DNA of 64,000 nt from Chionis minor (taxonomy: Eukaryota; Chordata; Aves; Charadriiformes; Chionididae): positions 472,141 through 536,140 of the forward strand of contig VZSF01006709.1 of assembly GCA_013398295.1 (NCBI GenBank), given 5' to 3'. This document shows positions 25,255 through 36,771 of the stretch, piece by piece. The notes below the pieces were generated by a model that made no database searches, was not told the origin of the DNA, and worked only from the letters and a program-made list of their open reading frames with translations. The translations under genes were made by a program, and so were the position numbers. How positions within the stretch are numbered: the first letter of the stretch is position 1; every line of letters begins with the position of its first letter.

Positions 25255-25470
25255 AGCTGAAGCTAGATGAATTTAGACAAATACAAAGGCATAACTTTAA
25301 GAGGCTAAGTGGCCGTGTTGAAAACCTACCCAACTGGTGGAATTCTCTCTCAAATTCCAAGACTGGATCTTTCCAGATCAGGCTGCTGCTTCACTAGAGG
25401 CTACTGGCGTGATGCAGAAATTCCTGCATGAAATCCTTCAGTTTGTCACGCAGGACATCAAATAAGACAG
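25255..25470 (+). mobile_element. Ancient CR1-like 3' fragment
   Basis: The plus strand contains GTGGAATTCTCTCTCAA, then GACTGGATCTTTCCAGA, then GGCGTGATGCAGAAATTCCT and GTTTGTCACGCAGGACATCA. This order resembles the 3' end of old turtle/crocodile-type CR1 elements, where 'TGGGCTTGATGCAGGAATCACTGGGTGAAATTC' type sequence precedes 'TTATGCAGGAGGTCAGA'. It is strongly decayed and its limits are approximate. Confidence 0.45.
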
Positions 25471-27200
25471 TTCTGCTTGTGCTACACAGTTATTTCTGAA
25501 GCCACTTCCTGTTTAAGAACTTTTAAAACATACATACAATTCCCAAATTCCCCAACAATTCCCAAAAGCCATTATATATTGAAAATATATACCCTACTTG
25601 TTCTTCCTATTTTTCTTGGTTTTCTGGATTTATACGGAAAAGGGAGGAGGAAAAAAAAAGTGCTTTTCACTTTCCATTATTTAGTCCTCCTAAAGAAAAG
25701 GAAACTAAAACGTACTCGGCTCCACGCTGTGCTCACGTTGCCTTTTTGAGGGTTTCTCATGGGTGGGCAACTTCTGGAATTCAGAAGGGAGAGAGAAGCC
25801 TATATTAAAGACTATTAAATTTTTCCCTAGGGAAAAAGCAGACTTTGTCTGCTATTTACAGAGCAGCGTAAGGGGAAAAGAAAAAGGTCAAAATGCAAGT
25901 TCTCATTTAAGCTTCTCAAGCTACTGGCTTTGTATATCCCTTTTATATTCTGCTATGTCAAAACACTAATAAATAAACACTGCAATATTAAACACATGTC
26001 AGAACAGTGATCTGAACGACGGTGCTGTAGCTCTGTGACTTGGTGAGGAATTACCATTTGGAAATATGGGTGGCAAATGGGTAAAGCTCCAAGGTCTGAT
26101 GCGTTTCTTTACTACTCCTGCCTCAGCGTGGGGGGGACTTCCAAACGAAGCAAGCACTGCAAGGCTCTCACTGAACTTGACAATTTGTAGCTGCTCAGTT
26201 CCCCTTAAAACAACAGCAGAAAACTCCACCCTAACCCAAACTGACATTTGAAAACTGGAGCATGCCTTGATTTAAGGTCATAGAAGAACGGTAGGAGAGT
26301 AATGAACAGAGCCCAAATACGCTGAGTCTTACTTCTTTGCTTTAAATACAAGACAGTCTTTCTTCTTCATATTACACTGTTAATTGCCAAACAAAATTTT
26401 TTGCGAAGCAGGTTCCAATTGATGTGTCCTTGGAGAAAGACTTGTGCTCACCCTGCAGAAAGGTTTAATTGCTCAGTGTATTTTCAAGTAAGGTTTTAGT
26501 GCTGAGCTTCCTCACTCAAGACTTAATGAAATTCAAAAGATTTTTTTTTTTTTTGACAGGTAAAAATGAATAGAGTCACCAATTTAATTGTCTTTGAAGG
26601 AAAAAAAAAATCAAAGCTGCATAAATGTACATCTTCCTTCACTTTCTAAAACACTATTTTTGGAAAATAAAAGTTTCCCATTTTATTCAGCAAGCAGGTT
26701 AATGACACTTCTTGTATTTATGTAGAACTGTAAATGACTGCATGAAATGTACCCACACTTTATTAACTCCTTCCTCTGTTCACACAGCTCGAGTACTCAA
26801 TGCAATTATTTTGAAATATACACACTGCACAAAGCCAGGGTGGACCTTGAAACCGGGTCTTAATGTCATAAATATTTTCTTTTTAATGCAATTTATTACA
26901 CCGTAGCTGGATGGCACGACCTATGACCTATGTAAGAATGCAGAACCTTATTAACGCATCTCATTAAAGCAACTAGAAACCCTGCATGAAGCAGACTCAC
27001 CAGGCAGATGCATCTTACTTCTAATAGGACCTGAATAAGGGGTGTAAGCCTGGTGGCGGAGACAGGGTGATCCTGTAGGACAACCTGGGAATAACTAAGC
27101 TTGTAGCAGAAAGCTTTGGGCTGCTGCTGATTGAATGACTCACAAAGCTAAGCCTGCTGAAGCTGGTAAATTTTACCCAATAGAGCTTATGCAGATTTTG
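25471..27200. other. Intergenic DNA upstream of the ZNF148 promoter
   Basis: Mostly AT-rich, with A- and T-runs near 26,540 and 26,605. No supported gene, RNA or recent mobile element. It borders the CpG island, so distal promoter or enhancer elements are possible, but none can be named from sequence. Confidence 0.45.
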
Positions 27201-27203
27201 GCT

Positions 27204-27286
27204 TCGATCCAGCAGAGCACTTAAGCACATGCTTAATTATAAGCAAGTGACATAAAGTAATTTGGTTAAGCACGTGTTTCAAGTGC
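27204..27286. repeat. Hairpin-forming ancient palindromic repeat (MITE-like)
   Basis: It begins GATCCAGCAGAGCACTTAAG. Arms at 27,217-27,236 (GCACTTAAGCACATGCTTAA) and 27,266-27,286 are near-perfect reverse complements with one indel and two substitutions, separated by about 29 bases. The opening phrase resembles a palindromic element I remember as common across birds, turtles and crocodilians (GATCCTGCAAAGCACTTAAGCA...). A probable relative is seen at 41,190-41,275. The family is not named with confidence. Confidence 0.55.
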
Positions 27287-27755
27287 GTTGCCGGGCGAAA
27301 AGGCTTTATTTAGAGAAACGTGGAGATGTGGTAACCCCCAAAAGAGATGAAGTCGAGAGATGCAAGCGGGAGCGGGGCTCAGCCAAAGCAGGAAAGGCGC
27401 AGTTTGGGCAGAGCTCCTCCGAGGCACGGCACGGGCTCTAAGAAGATTTGGCCTCCAGCAAGTCTCCAGACTGTTTACTGTGCGGGGTCACGGAGGACAT
27501 CGCGATCATGGCGACTACGGCAAACTCCTCTCGGGAGTTCCCGATGGATTTGGCTGCCCCTGGAGCCCCACATCCCGGTCCTCCCTAGGCACGCCGCTGC
27601 CCGCGGCCTCCCTCCCGCCCCAGGCCCGCACCCCCAGAGGGCCCCGGCGGGCCGCACCGGCGAGCCCGGCCCCGTGGAGGGGGGATCGGGGTTTCCTTCG
27701 GCCTCCTCCTGGCACCCACAGCCTCTCCCGGAGGTGAAGCCGCTGGAACGACACC

Positions 27756-27803
27756 GGGAGGGGAGAGGAGAGGGGAGGGGGAGGGCACCCCCTGCCCCTC
27801 CGG
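27756..27803. promoter_or_regulatory. Purine tract and adjoining C-rich box in the CpG island
   Basis: A strand-asymmetric G/A tract (GGGAGGGGAGAGGAGAGGGG, then GGGGGAGGG) is followed by CACCCCCTGCCCCTCCGG. Several G-runs of three to five could form a quadruplex, although one loop is eight bases. The C-rich box resembles the G/C-rich elements bound by Sp1 and by ZBP-89 itself. Confidence 0.4.
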
Positions 27804-28054
27804 CAGCGCCATCCCCTCGCCCGAGGCCCGGCCGCCCCGCACAGCCCACAGGCGCTTCCCGCCCCACCTCCCCTCAGGGCAGTGCTCGGCCGACCTTCCC
27901 ACGGCCGCGCCGGCCTCCTGACCCGCCCGTAACCCGGCACCGCCCGGCCCGGTCCGGCCCCGGCCCCGGCGGGAGGCCCGTCCCGTCCCGCTCTCCCTGC
28001 GCCCCTCTCCTCGCTCCGCCGCTCAGCGCCGCGCCCGGGCGCCCGCCGGTCCTC

Positions 28055-28535
28055 NNNNNNNNNNNNNNNNNNNNNNNNNNNNNNNNNNNNNNNNNNNNNN
28101 NNNNNNNNNNNNNNNNNNNNNNNNNNNNNNNNNNNNNNNNNNNNNNNNNNNNNNNNNNNNNNNNNNNNNNNNNNNNNNNNNNNNNNNNNNNNNNNNNNNN
28201 NNNNNNNNNNNNNNNNNNNNNNNNNNNNNNNNNNNNNNNNNNNNNNNNNNNNNNNNNNNNNNNNNNNNNNNNNNNNNNNNNNNNNNNNNNNNNNNNNNNN
28301 NNNNNNNNNNNNNNNNNNNNNNNNNNNNNNNNNNNNNNNNNNNNNNNNNNNNNNNNNNNNNNNNNNNNNNNNNNNNNNNNNNNNNNNNNNNNNNNNNNNN
28401 NNNNNNNNNNNNNNNNNNNNNNNNNNNNNNNNNNNNNNNNNNNNNNNNNNNNNNNNNNNNNNNNNNNNNNNNNNNNNNNNNNNNNNNNNNNNNNNNNNNN
28501 NNNNNNNNNNNNNNNNNNNNNNNNNNNNNNNNNNN
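28055..28535. other. Assembly gap of 481 N
   Basis: Unknown bases within the CpG island, with very GC-rich sequence on both sides. GC-rich promoters are often lost from avian assemblies. The gap length may be an estimate. It probably hides the ZNF148 first exon and core promoter. Confidence 0.95.
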
Positions 28536-31500
28536 TCCCCCCTCGGCCCCGTCCTTCCCGGCGGCCGTATCCTCCCGCTGCCCGCGGCTCCATTGTTCCT
28601 GGTGTAAGATAGGTGAAGCGTGCCGACTTGTGACAATTTATTTCATTTAGTTTTGTTCTTTGAACCGCCTTCGCCGAGTCTCTGCTCAGCTGCTCGGAGG
28701 AAGCTTTTGCAAGGGAGCGGGAGCTGCTAACAAGTGCCAGGCTGGATGCGGTTGGGAGGGCAGGGGGGACCAGTAGGAGTTAAGGAGAAATGAGTTCGGC
28801 TTTAAACACTTTCACTCCTCATCGTCTTTCCTCCCCTAGTTCCTGCCAAACCTCAGCTGGGATGAGTGCAGCAATTTCTGTTTTAAGCTGGCTCATAAAA
28901 AGGGAAGACATTTATGTTGCAAACGTAAATCATCCCTCTGATCACTTTGTTTTTGCAAACTGTTCAGCTGTGAGGGCTTTTGCACAACGATTAAAAAAAA
29001 AAAAAGTAGATATGTTGAATCTGGTGATCACAGCTTTAGGCTTGGTTTGCAACTCTACCTGGAGCATGACCTGCCTCTGTCTGCATACATGTGACAGTCT
29101 GGTCTGAGAAGTTTTAGATGGGAGAGATGTCTTATTTCTGATGAGCAGCATCTTCCCCATTGGTACAAGATGTATGACAGAGAACTATGGTTTTTCTCTT
29201 GAACAGGATCTCAGTTGCTTTGTTTATTTGCTGTACTTATTCACAGATTTCAGTAATACTTGACAAGCTTGCTAGGGATATGTACCTGGGCCTGTCATGC
29301 TTAAACATTGTGGAGTCCCCATATCAGATTTCGTCCTTGTAAGTGATACAACTTTTGCAGTCGTTCTACCTGAGTTTGGTGATGCATGTGCCTTGTGGAG
29401 GAAAGAGGTGGAAAAATAGTGCTAACCTGTATCAATTTTTGAAAGTGTTCTTACGCTGTACTCAAAATCAGACTAGCTAAACCAATAATCCGATCTAGAC
29501 TTAAAATCTATCCTGCTATGTTAAAAGTTTGCATACCTTCGGGCAGTGTTAGTTTCTCAGTGTTCCACTTCCAGCAATGAGGATTCGTGCATGCGTCCAG
29601 TGACAGCCGTCATCTGCAGATGCTTTGGCTGTGCTGGGAAGCTCCAGAGCTCACGAGGCCTGCCTTCCTGTGGATCTCATGGGATCTGCAGACTCCCGGT
29701 ACAGGGTGCAGTCAGATTCGTAGCAGAGGCAGGCAAACCTCACTCTTGTTGCAGTGATTAAGGAAAACTTTACAAAATTAATTTTTCAACTGCGTGGCTT
29801 CCTGGAAACAGTTGTCGTGGCCTTTCTTGATGACTACTCAGCTGAATGTACATGTGTATTCAGTTTCCAAAAGTATTTTCTTCATAGTTGTTTCTGGATG
29901 TCTGCGTGCCCCTCTTCCCCAAATATCTAGTTAGTCAGTGAGCTCATATAACTGAATAAAGCTAAAAGAGATGAGGCTGACCTCTTGTATTTAGCTGCCA
30001 CGTGCACATATACTTTTTCTGTCTTCGCTCCTCACGCTAAGGCCTGAGAGAACACATGTATGTGTAATTATGTTTGGTTTTGTCCTTGTCCATATGTGTT
30101 TAATTTCTGCTGTATTGCAAACATATTCTATTTATGGGAGACCCCTAATATAATGGATTGTGAAATCAAATCATAAGTAGGTAAGTAGCTACTTGAAGAA
30201 CCCCAATGGTTAAAAAAATTTAGAAGAAAAATTACTTGGAATGTGAAAAGTTATACTGCAGGTGAAAGTGTTCACCTGAAGGAACACGTTTCTAATACTA
30301 TTATGCAGCTTCTCAAAAGATGCTTTTCCCTCTCAATTTAGTGTATATGAGTTTATTGGTATTAGGATTTAAAGCCCTGTGGAGCATGCATGTGTTGGAG
30401 AGAGAGTTGGTGGTGTAAAAACAACTGAGGTTGGAAGTTCTTGCTTCCAGCTGGGAAATTCCGTATACCGGTGATGTCAGAGTTGAACTATGAGAATACT
30501 GAGACTATGTTACTCCAGTGAAATATGGTGACAGTCCAGCTAAAAGAGTTTCGCTCACTTCTAACTGAGTTCTTTGCACTATAGGTGTGATAATGTAAAT
30601 TTGCAAATAGTGAAGTTCAGACTATCGGTCGTTAGTGTATGGATTTCGGTAAAACATTTTAAAATTTACTAATGGGGAGGAAGGGTTTGTTGTATTCTAG
30701 TATTTTGGGGAAAAGCAGAGTGGGATTGTCTTCTGTATCTGCTGCCAGAAATTTGTGGTGTTTTTTGGGACTAGGATCTTTGTAGAGTCTTGCTCTGGTT
30801 AGGACCACTATGTGGGCTGTTGTCCCCTTGTAAATATTACAAATGGAGAGCTGTCTGTAAGGAGCTGTTTGATGGAGTGGGTCTTAATCTATGAAAAGCA
30901 CTTTAATTTTTTTGCATAATTTGTGATTAAGTTTGGGTTACTTTTGGCTCTAATATAAAATACATTTTTCTGTGTGAAGTAACGAAAGCTAAATGAGAAA
31001 TAGTAATGGTGGTATAACGTCTTTGGTAAATAAACATACTGCTATTGTTCTGGAGACCCTAAACACGAAGCCAAGGTGTCCACCTTTCTTGTGCAAACTT
31101 AACAATGTCTTTTATATTAAATGGATGGAACAAGGAATGAAAACTAAATGCCATTGGAAATATTTTTTTACTTTGAAGACTCTTGAGTAGATCTAACAGA
31201 GAAATAGAAATGTTTTATTTAAAAGAAATACTCTTTGTGCCTTTGCCTGGCATTTTAATGATAGCTGCCTTTCAAACCAGCATCATTTGTGATGAAATAG
31301 ATTCAAGCCTTCAGCTTGCAGTCTGATCTGCATAACTGAATGTTTAAGACAAATGAAGTCCCAGAAAGTCTCTGTGGATGTAAGTAGGCATGGATGTCTG
31401 CTTCTATTAGGTTGCAGGGCTTGTGTGAGGAATCAGTAGTGTGATTAACTGGCACTTTAATGTGTTTGGGTTTTTTGACAGAAGTACTTTTGGGGAAATA

Positions 31501-33315
31501 GTATTTCCTGGCGTACTGAGATTCATGAAGTTTTTTTTTTCTTTTTCTCCCCCCTCTCCCCCAACCTTCTGTGTGCTGGATTCTGTGCAGAAACCCTTGA
31601 ACTAGTATTGAGTTTATACATTTAAGTTGCTGGTTTTTAAGAGCTGAGACGTAGCTATTGACAGGACATGTCAGCAAAATGCAGCCTTTGGCTAGAATAT
31701 ATAGCTATATGCCAAGCACAAACTTCTGTCTAACAAAAGAAAATCCATTCAGATTTTCATGAGATTTATTTTCATTTACACAAATGCTGTTAGTTACTTT
31801 ATTTCAGTACTTCCCAGTGAAGTTAAAAACACAGCCCCATCTGTTTAGCTCATTAGTACTCTATATACATTTTAAGTATACAATTTTTTATCATCTACAT
31901 AGAACAGAATATTTCATACATCAGCAATAATGCTGTAAACTACACAAGTGACATAGGTTTAACCTATTTAAATTACAGATTATCACACAAATTAAAATAC
32001 AGTAACACATGTGAGTATTTCAGTATTATAAGTGATTAAATTGTCTTCTCTTGACCGCATATAGAGTTATTTTTCATATACAGTTCAGCTATTGAGCATG
32101 TTGGATAAAATATCTGGAAGAATCCATAATATGTTCTCACAGAACTTGATTATAAGTGTGTCCTAAGGGGAAATTTAGTGTCTTTTTAAAAAGACTGTGG
32201 AAAGCACAATGTGCAGAAGGGTTAGAATCTCCCGATAACATCTTCCATACTGTCAGAATTTTATTTTGGGAGATAATACAGGGACTGATACTGCTTTTAC
32301 TCAGAAATAGTATTGAGTGTACTCTTAGGATATTATCAGTGTGTTAATGCATTCAGGGCTATGATATCAAGAGGTAACAGTGCGAATAATGTAATATAGT
32401 TAATGTATTACTAATTTATATTATTTCATTACTGCATTGCATTTTGGAAAACACCTCTTTAACGGGGTGTATAGATGTTGGCCTGATCCTGCAATTGGCA
32501 TACTCTACTGGCATATTAGTATTATAATATCTGCATCTTGTCACAGTTAGTGCAGAAAACTTTAAGACAGTACTGTCTAATTCTTCCCTTATGACTAGGA
32601 TGACATTTTTATAAGTGCAGAATTAAACAGTCTGATGATAAAATGAAATCTGTGTGGGAAGAAGTTCCAACCTGCAAACAGCAGTAGGGTATAATTTATG
32701 AACAGCCTATCAAATGTAAACTGTCTAGATCTCTTGCACTGGGGGAAAAAAACAAAACCCAAACAAAAAATCAAGGTGCCTGTAAAATGTCTGTAAAACA
32801 AAATAATTTCTTGATATAACAAGATATTACTAGTGCATAAAGCTGTTGTGATATCTGTGTAAGTGAAGTCAGATATAAGGCTGGTAAATCTTCTGCTCTA
32901 AAATTGTTTCAAATGGCGGCTACATTCATAAGGCAAAAAGATGTCCATTCATAAAATTTTCAACAAGTGTCTTTATGTTTTTCTAATAATTTCCCATAAA
33001 GTCTGTATTAACTTTTACTACTTGTGTGTCCTAAAATCAATATAAAAGACATCATTAAAAGGCTTTACAATGCCAGTAATATCATGACCAGGTCATGTTA
33101 CCTTAGTGCAAGAGGTGACGTGAGAAATATTGATGCTGGGCAGATTGGACATGGTCATACATTCACTAGCAGTGTTTAAGAAAGGGGAAATAAAAGTCTT
33201 TTTACACTCTCTGAATTTTAACCTTTACATGATTGCCCTGAAATTTTGTCAGATTTAATTTTTTCTTTTGTTGGGGTTAGATTTGAAACAAGAAAGTGGT
33301 GATATGCTCCTAAAA

Positions 33316-33348
33316 TGTATGTGTGTATATATATGTATGTATATGTAA
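33316..33348. repeat. TATG/TA microsatellite
   Basis: A mixed GTATGTGTGTATATATATG-type run within the ZNF148 5' intron. Simple sequence only. Confidence 0.7.
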
Positions 33349-36205
33349 GACACTTGTAGGAGATATTTGCGATGTCTGGCCTAAAGCTCTAGTCATCAAG
33401 TATGATTAGAAATGTTCAGCATAAAGCAAAGTTTGTTTTGCCAAGCAGTAAGCAGCGTGTTACCTGAGTTAGCTGCCTGGGATGTACCTGTGTCTTATAC
33501 TTTACTGGGAAGGGGCAAAGCAAGTATGCAACTTCTGAATTCAGCGGCTTTCTGCAGGCTTGCTTTGGTAGTGAACGCTACTTAGTCTGGCTTTCAACAA
33601 GTGAATCTGTAGTATTGCATGGCAAACGTTCCTCAGTTTTGTAAAAGGGAGGGGAGAGGGAGCAAAATGAATATTAAAGCTGAGAAAAGGATACCTTTAA
33701 TGGCATCCATAGACGATTTTTTAGTCTGTAAGCATTATAACAGTATTTCCAGATGCAGTGGACAATTTTTGGAATTTTTCAAGTAAAAGTACTCTAAAGC
33801 AAATGATCATCTCTGTTGCTGACCTCCTGAAGCATGATTCTCCCCTGTTTTTGGCCGCATATACAGTGATTCCTAACATAGGCCGCTCTTAAATGTGAGT
33901 CTGTCAGGCAAAGTACATGTGAGATGGGTGACAATTGTGAAGCCTTTAAGTTGGGTCATTTATAGGACTGAACATTTCTATATACAACAGTAACTATATA
34001 AATAAAATTAAGAAATCTTCTCATTTTGTGCCCTTCAAGTTTCTTTTAACAAAGGAGTGCTTCGTGAAAGATGGGTAAACTCAAGCAACTCCCTTTTTGC
34101 TAGAGTAATCTTACACTTCTTACCTTGAAGAAATGTAATGACCACAGCAGGTCAAATGTAGGGGGAGGTGGTCAATCCTCAGGGTACCAGGATGTGATAC
34201 ACTTATTTTAGACCACAGTCACTTGAAGGTTTTCTAGAAGTGTCCGTGGAATATTGGTTTTCAACTTATGTTTTGACCTTATAACCACTTCTTTTGGTAA
34301 AACCTGGTGTAAAGTTGCCCTACGTGAATATTGCTTTAACAATATCATACAAAACCGAATCATTAAAATGGGAGAGAGACTGCTGGCATCCCTCAAGGAG
34401 GAAAGCTTTATTAGCTGCTGTTCTCAGGAGCTTCCTCTGTCACTGGTGAACCTGACAGTTATACTCTGTGATGAATTTTTGTTTGAGTCAGCAAAGAGAT
34501 TTGAAAGTTATGTGGTTGTCTTCTGGGGATCGGGAAAGCTTGTACAGTTAGGGGGTGTAAGGAACTAAGGGAATGCTACTTGGCTTTAATGTGGCTTTTT
34601 CCTTGTAGAGATTATGAAGTTTTCTTTTTAAATGACTTGTACAAAAGATTATTTATGTATTTAAAAAGTATTTTTTATAATCACAGATTATTTGTATCCA
34701 ACCTGAAATTAAGGGATTGGGAGGGGGAATAAAAGAGAGTTTATAGGAAACAAGCATGCAGAGGATGATCATCCAGTTGTCATAGTATATTGCTTGAATA
34801 TGTAGAATAGGTGCCAATTTGTTGACAAAACCAGTGGGCTTCTTGCCTTAATCTGACAGTTAAAAGTAGATCATGCAAACCAGGCGTGTTCAGGCTTTTC
34901 TGGTGCCTGTTAGGAACCTAAACTCCATGTTATATAGGCCGTATTGGATCAAATATGAGGCAGCTTTAAGTCTGAGTTTACTGATGCTTTTCAAGGAACA
35001 GCAGTGTAAAAGGACAAGCTGACAGAAAGCCTGATCTCTCAATTCTTTGTATGACCTTGCAGTTTACCGTCTAGTGAGCCTTTGTGTCACCCTCAGCTCA
35101 TGTTCATATAGGTCATAGGACAGGCGTGGGGCTTTCCATAGTTGTGGTCATGCTGAGAGTACGGCTGCACATCCAGAAAGCATGGGATGTGTTGTAATTA
35201 TGTGTTACATGCCTAAAATTTGGTGTAATGCTGGGCAGCTCTTCATTTCCCATCTTTGGTTGGGCACAAGTTCAGCGAAGCGGTCTCAGCTCTGGTGCTT
35301 GCGTCTTCAGCACCTGAAATTGTTGCCCTGTTTCCTGTGGGACACATCTGTGCATTGAGGGAACCCGGGTGAATGCAGCGGGTTGAGGACTTGAGACTCT
35401 TTAACATGGTTGGATGAGAAAATAGTATCTGGAAAGCAGTCCATAAACACAGGACATGCTGGATTTTTCTTTTACTAGAATCCTGTAAGGATATTTTCTT
35501 ACTTTACAGATTGGTTTCCTGCTTGCATAGTAGTATGGATTGTGCTGAATGTATTTCACTTAAGGCCTGGCTGCAACATCAAGTTATTTGGCTATGGGTT
35601 CTCAGAAATTTCAGACCTGTTTGGGATGGTGGCTCTTAATTTTTCGCCTGTGAGTTAATGACATCAAGAACCTCCAAGATTTTTTGTTCCTAATAATTAT
35701 AGGAGTTATTATAAACATGAATCATATCTTTTGATCAATCTGAATTTCTGTTTTAGTGTATTCTAGCACTTAATTAGCAAGAATTAGCTGCAGGGTATCA
35801 AAGTCATTGAGGTAGAACCCAATTTCCACAATCTTTTTATTCAAGAGGGCACAATTCTGAGAAGTCTGAGTTTTATTCTTTGGATTATTTTCAATGTTAG
35901 CTAATGGGCCAGGATATCTATGTGGTTATTGCTCTTATAAAATGGCTTCTAGACATCTCATGTTTTGGCTTGCCTTGATCTGAAAATGGACTTAAGTCCT
36001 TTAAAATTGTTTGAGAAATTAAAAACTGTAAGGAGGAGTAATCACCTTGGGGTATGTGACAGAAGTCAGCAGGATTCCTTGTTCATACCGTTCTCGGAGT
36101 ATCAAGGTGAAGAGTTACCTGGAAGTTCTTGTTGGATTTGTGGATAGGCTTTTGAATAGGATATGCTGCAGAAGCACATTGGATTTAGCAGTTACTTGGT
36201 TTGAC

Positions 36206-36223
36206 TTTTTTTTTTTTTTTTTT
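36206..36223. repeat. Poly-T tract of about 18 bases
   Basis: A homopolymer T run in the ZNF148 5' intron. It has no flanking retroposon signature that I can see. Confidence 0.8.
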
Positions 36224-36750
36224 CCTTTGGAGTGAGGCTCAGCCAGTAAAAGAGGCTGATTTACAATTCTGGAATTTTAGGTAAGGAGCATAGGAATAGT
36301 TCTTAGTTGATTTAATCTGACCACGAATGTTGGTTATCAGTAGGGAGGTGGTGGATTTTTTGCAACAATGTGGAAAAAACAACCCCTAACTGTACAGAAG
36401 TATACTCTTAAAAAACTTCTTTGTTGTCTTGGCAAATGTACGTGGTCTGTTAACATGCTTTTGTTCCAAGGCAGGATTTTGAGAAAGTGACCTGGTTTCT
36501 CACTTCCATGAATTTAGAGTTTATTTCTACTCCTTCTCCCTCTGCCTGTTTTCATATTGTCTTTAAATACTAACGTGTCTGTTTATATGCTGACTCTTCT
36601 GCTTATCCTTGATGAAGATGCTTGATACTGTTCTGATGCTGTTGTAACAGAGTCCTGGTTAGGCTACAATAATCCCTGATTCCACTGATGAAAATTGCTC
36701 CTTGGTGCCCACTTCATAACTGATTGAATACTTTGAAGAACAAGGATAGA

Positions 36751-36771
36751 TTTGTTTGTTTGTTTGTTTTG
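36751..36771. repeat. (TTTG)n microsatellite
   Basis: Five consecutive TTTG units in the ZNF148 5' intron. Confidence 0.8.

Larger units (their letters stand above)
27340..28620 (+). promoter_or_regulatory. ZNF148: CpG island, probable ZNF148 promoter and first non-coding exon
   Basis: Dense CG dinucleotides and almost continuous G/C sequence run from about 27,540 to the gap at 28,055 and resume after it to about 28,600. This is the only such island in the window. It lies upstream of the ZNF148 coding exons on the same strand, where the 5' non-coding exons should begin, and no TATA box is visible. A purine tract (27,756-27,786) and C-rich GC-box-like motifs are present. Open frames through this region (27,347-28,612 plus, 27,515-28,636 minus) run through unknown bases and are composition artefacts. 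The transcription start is probably inside or near the gap. Weak candidate splice donors after it are GTAAGA at about 28,604 and GTGAAG at 28,613. Confidence 0.75.

Noticed and set aside
27347..28636. Open frames of 421 and 373 codons across the CpG island on both strands
   Set aside because: Over a third to half of each frame is unknown bases, and the rest is GC-rich Pro/Arg/Gly sequence typical of chance frames.
34254..34568. 104-codon plus-strand frame in the ZNF148 5' intron
   Set aside because: No recognisable domain, no nearby convincing splice or promoter signals, and length is within chance expectation for this much sequence.
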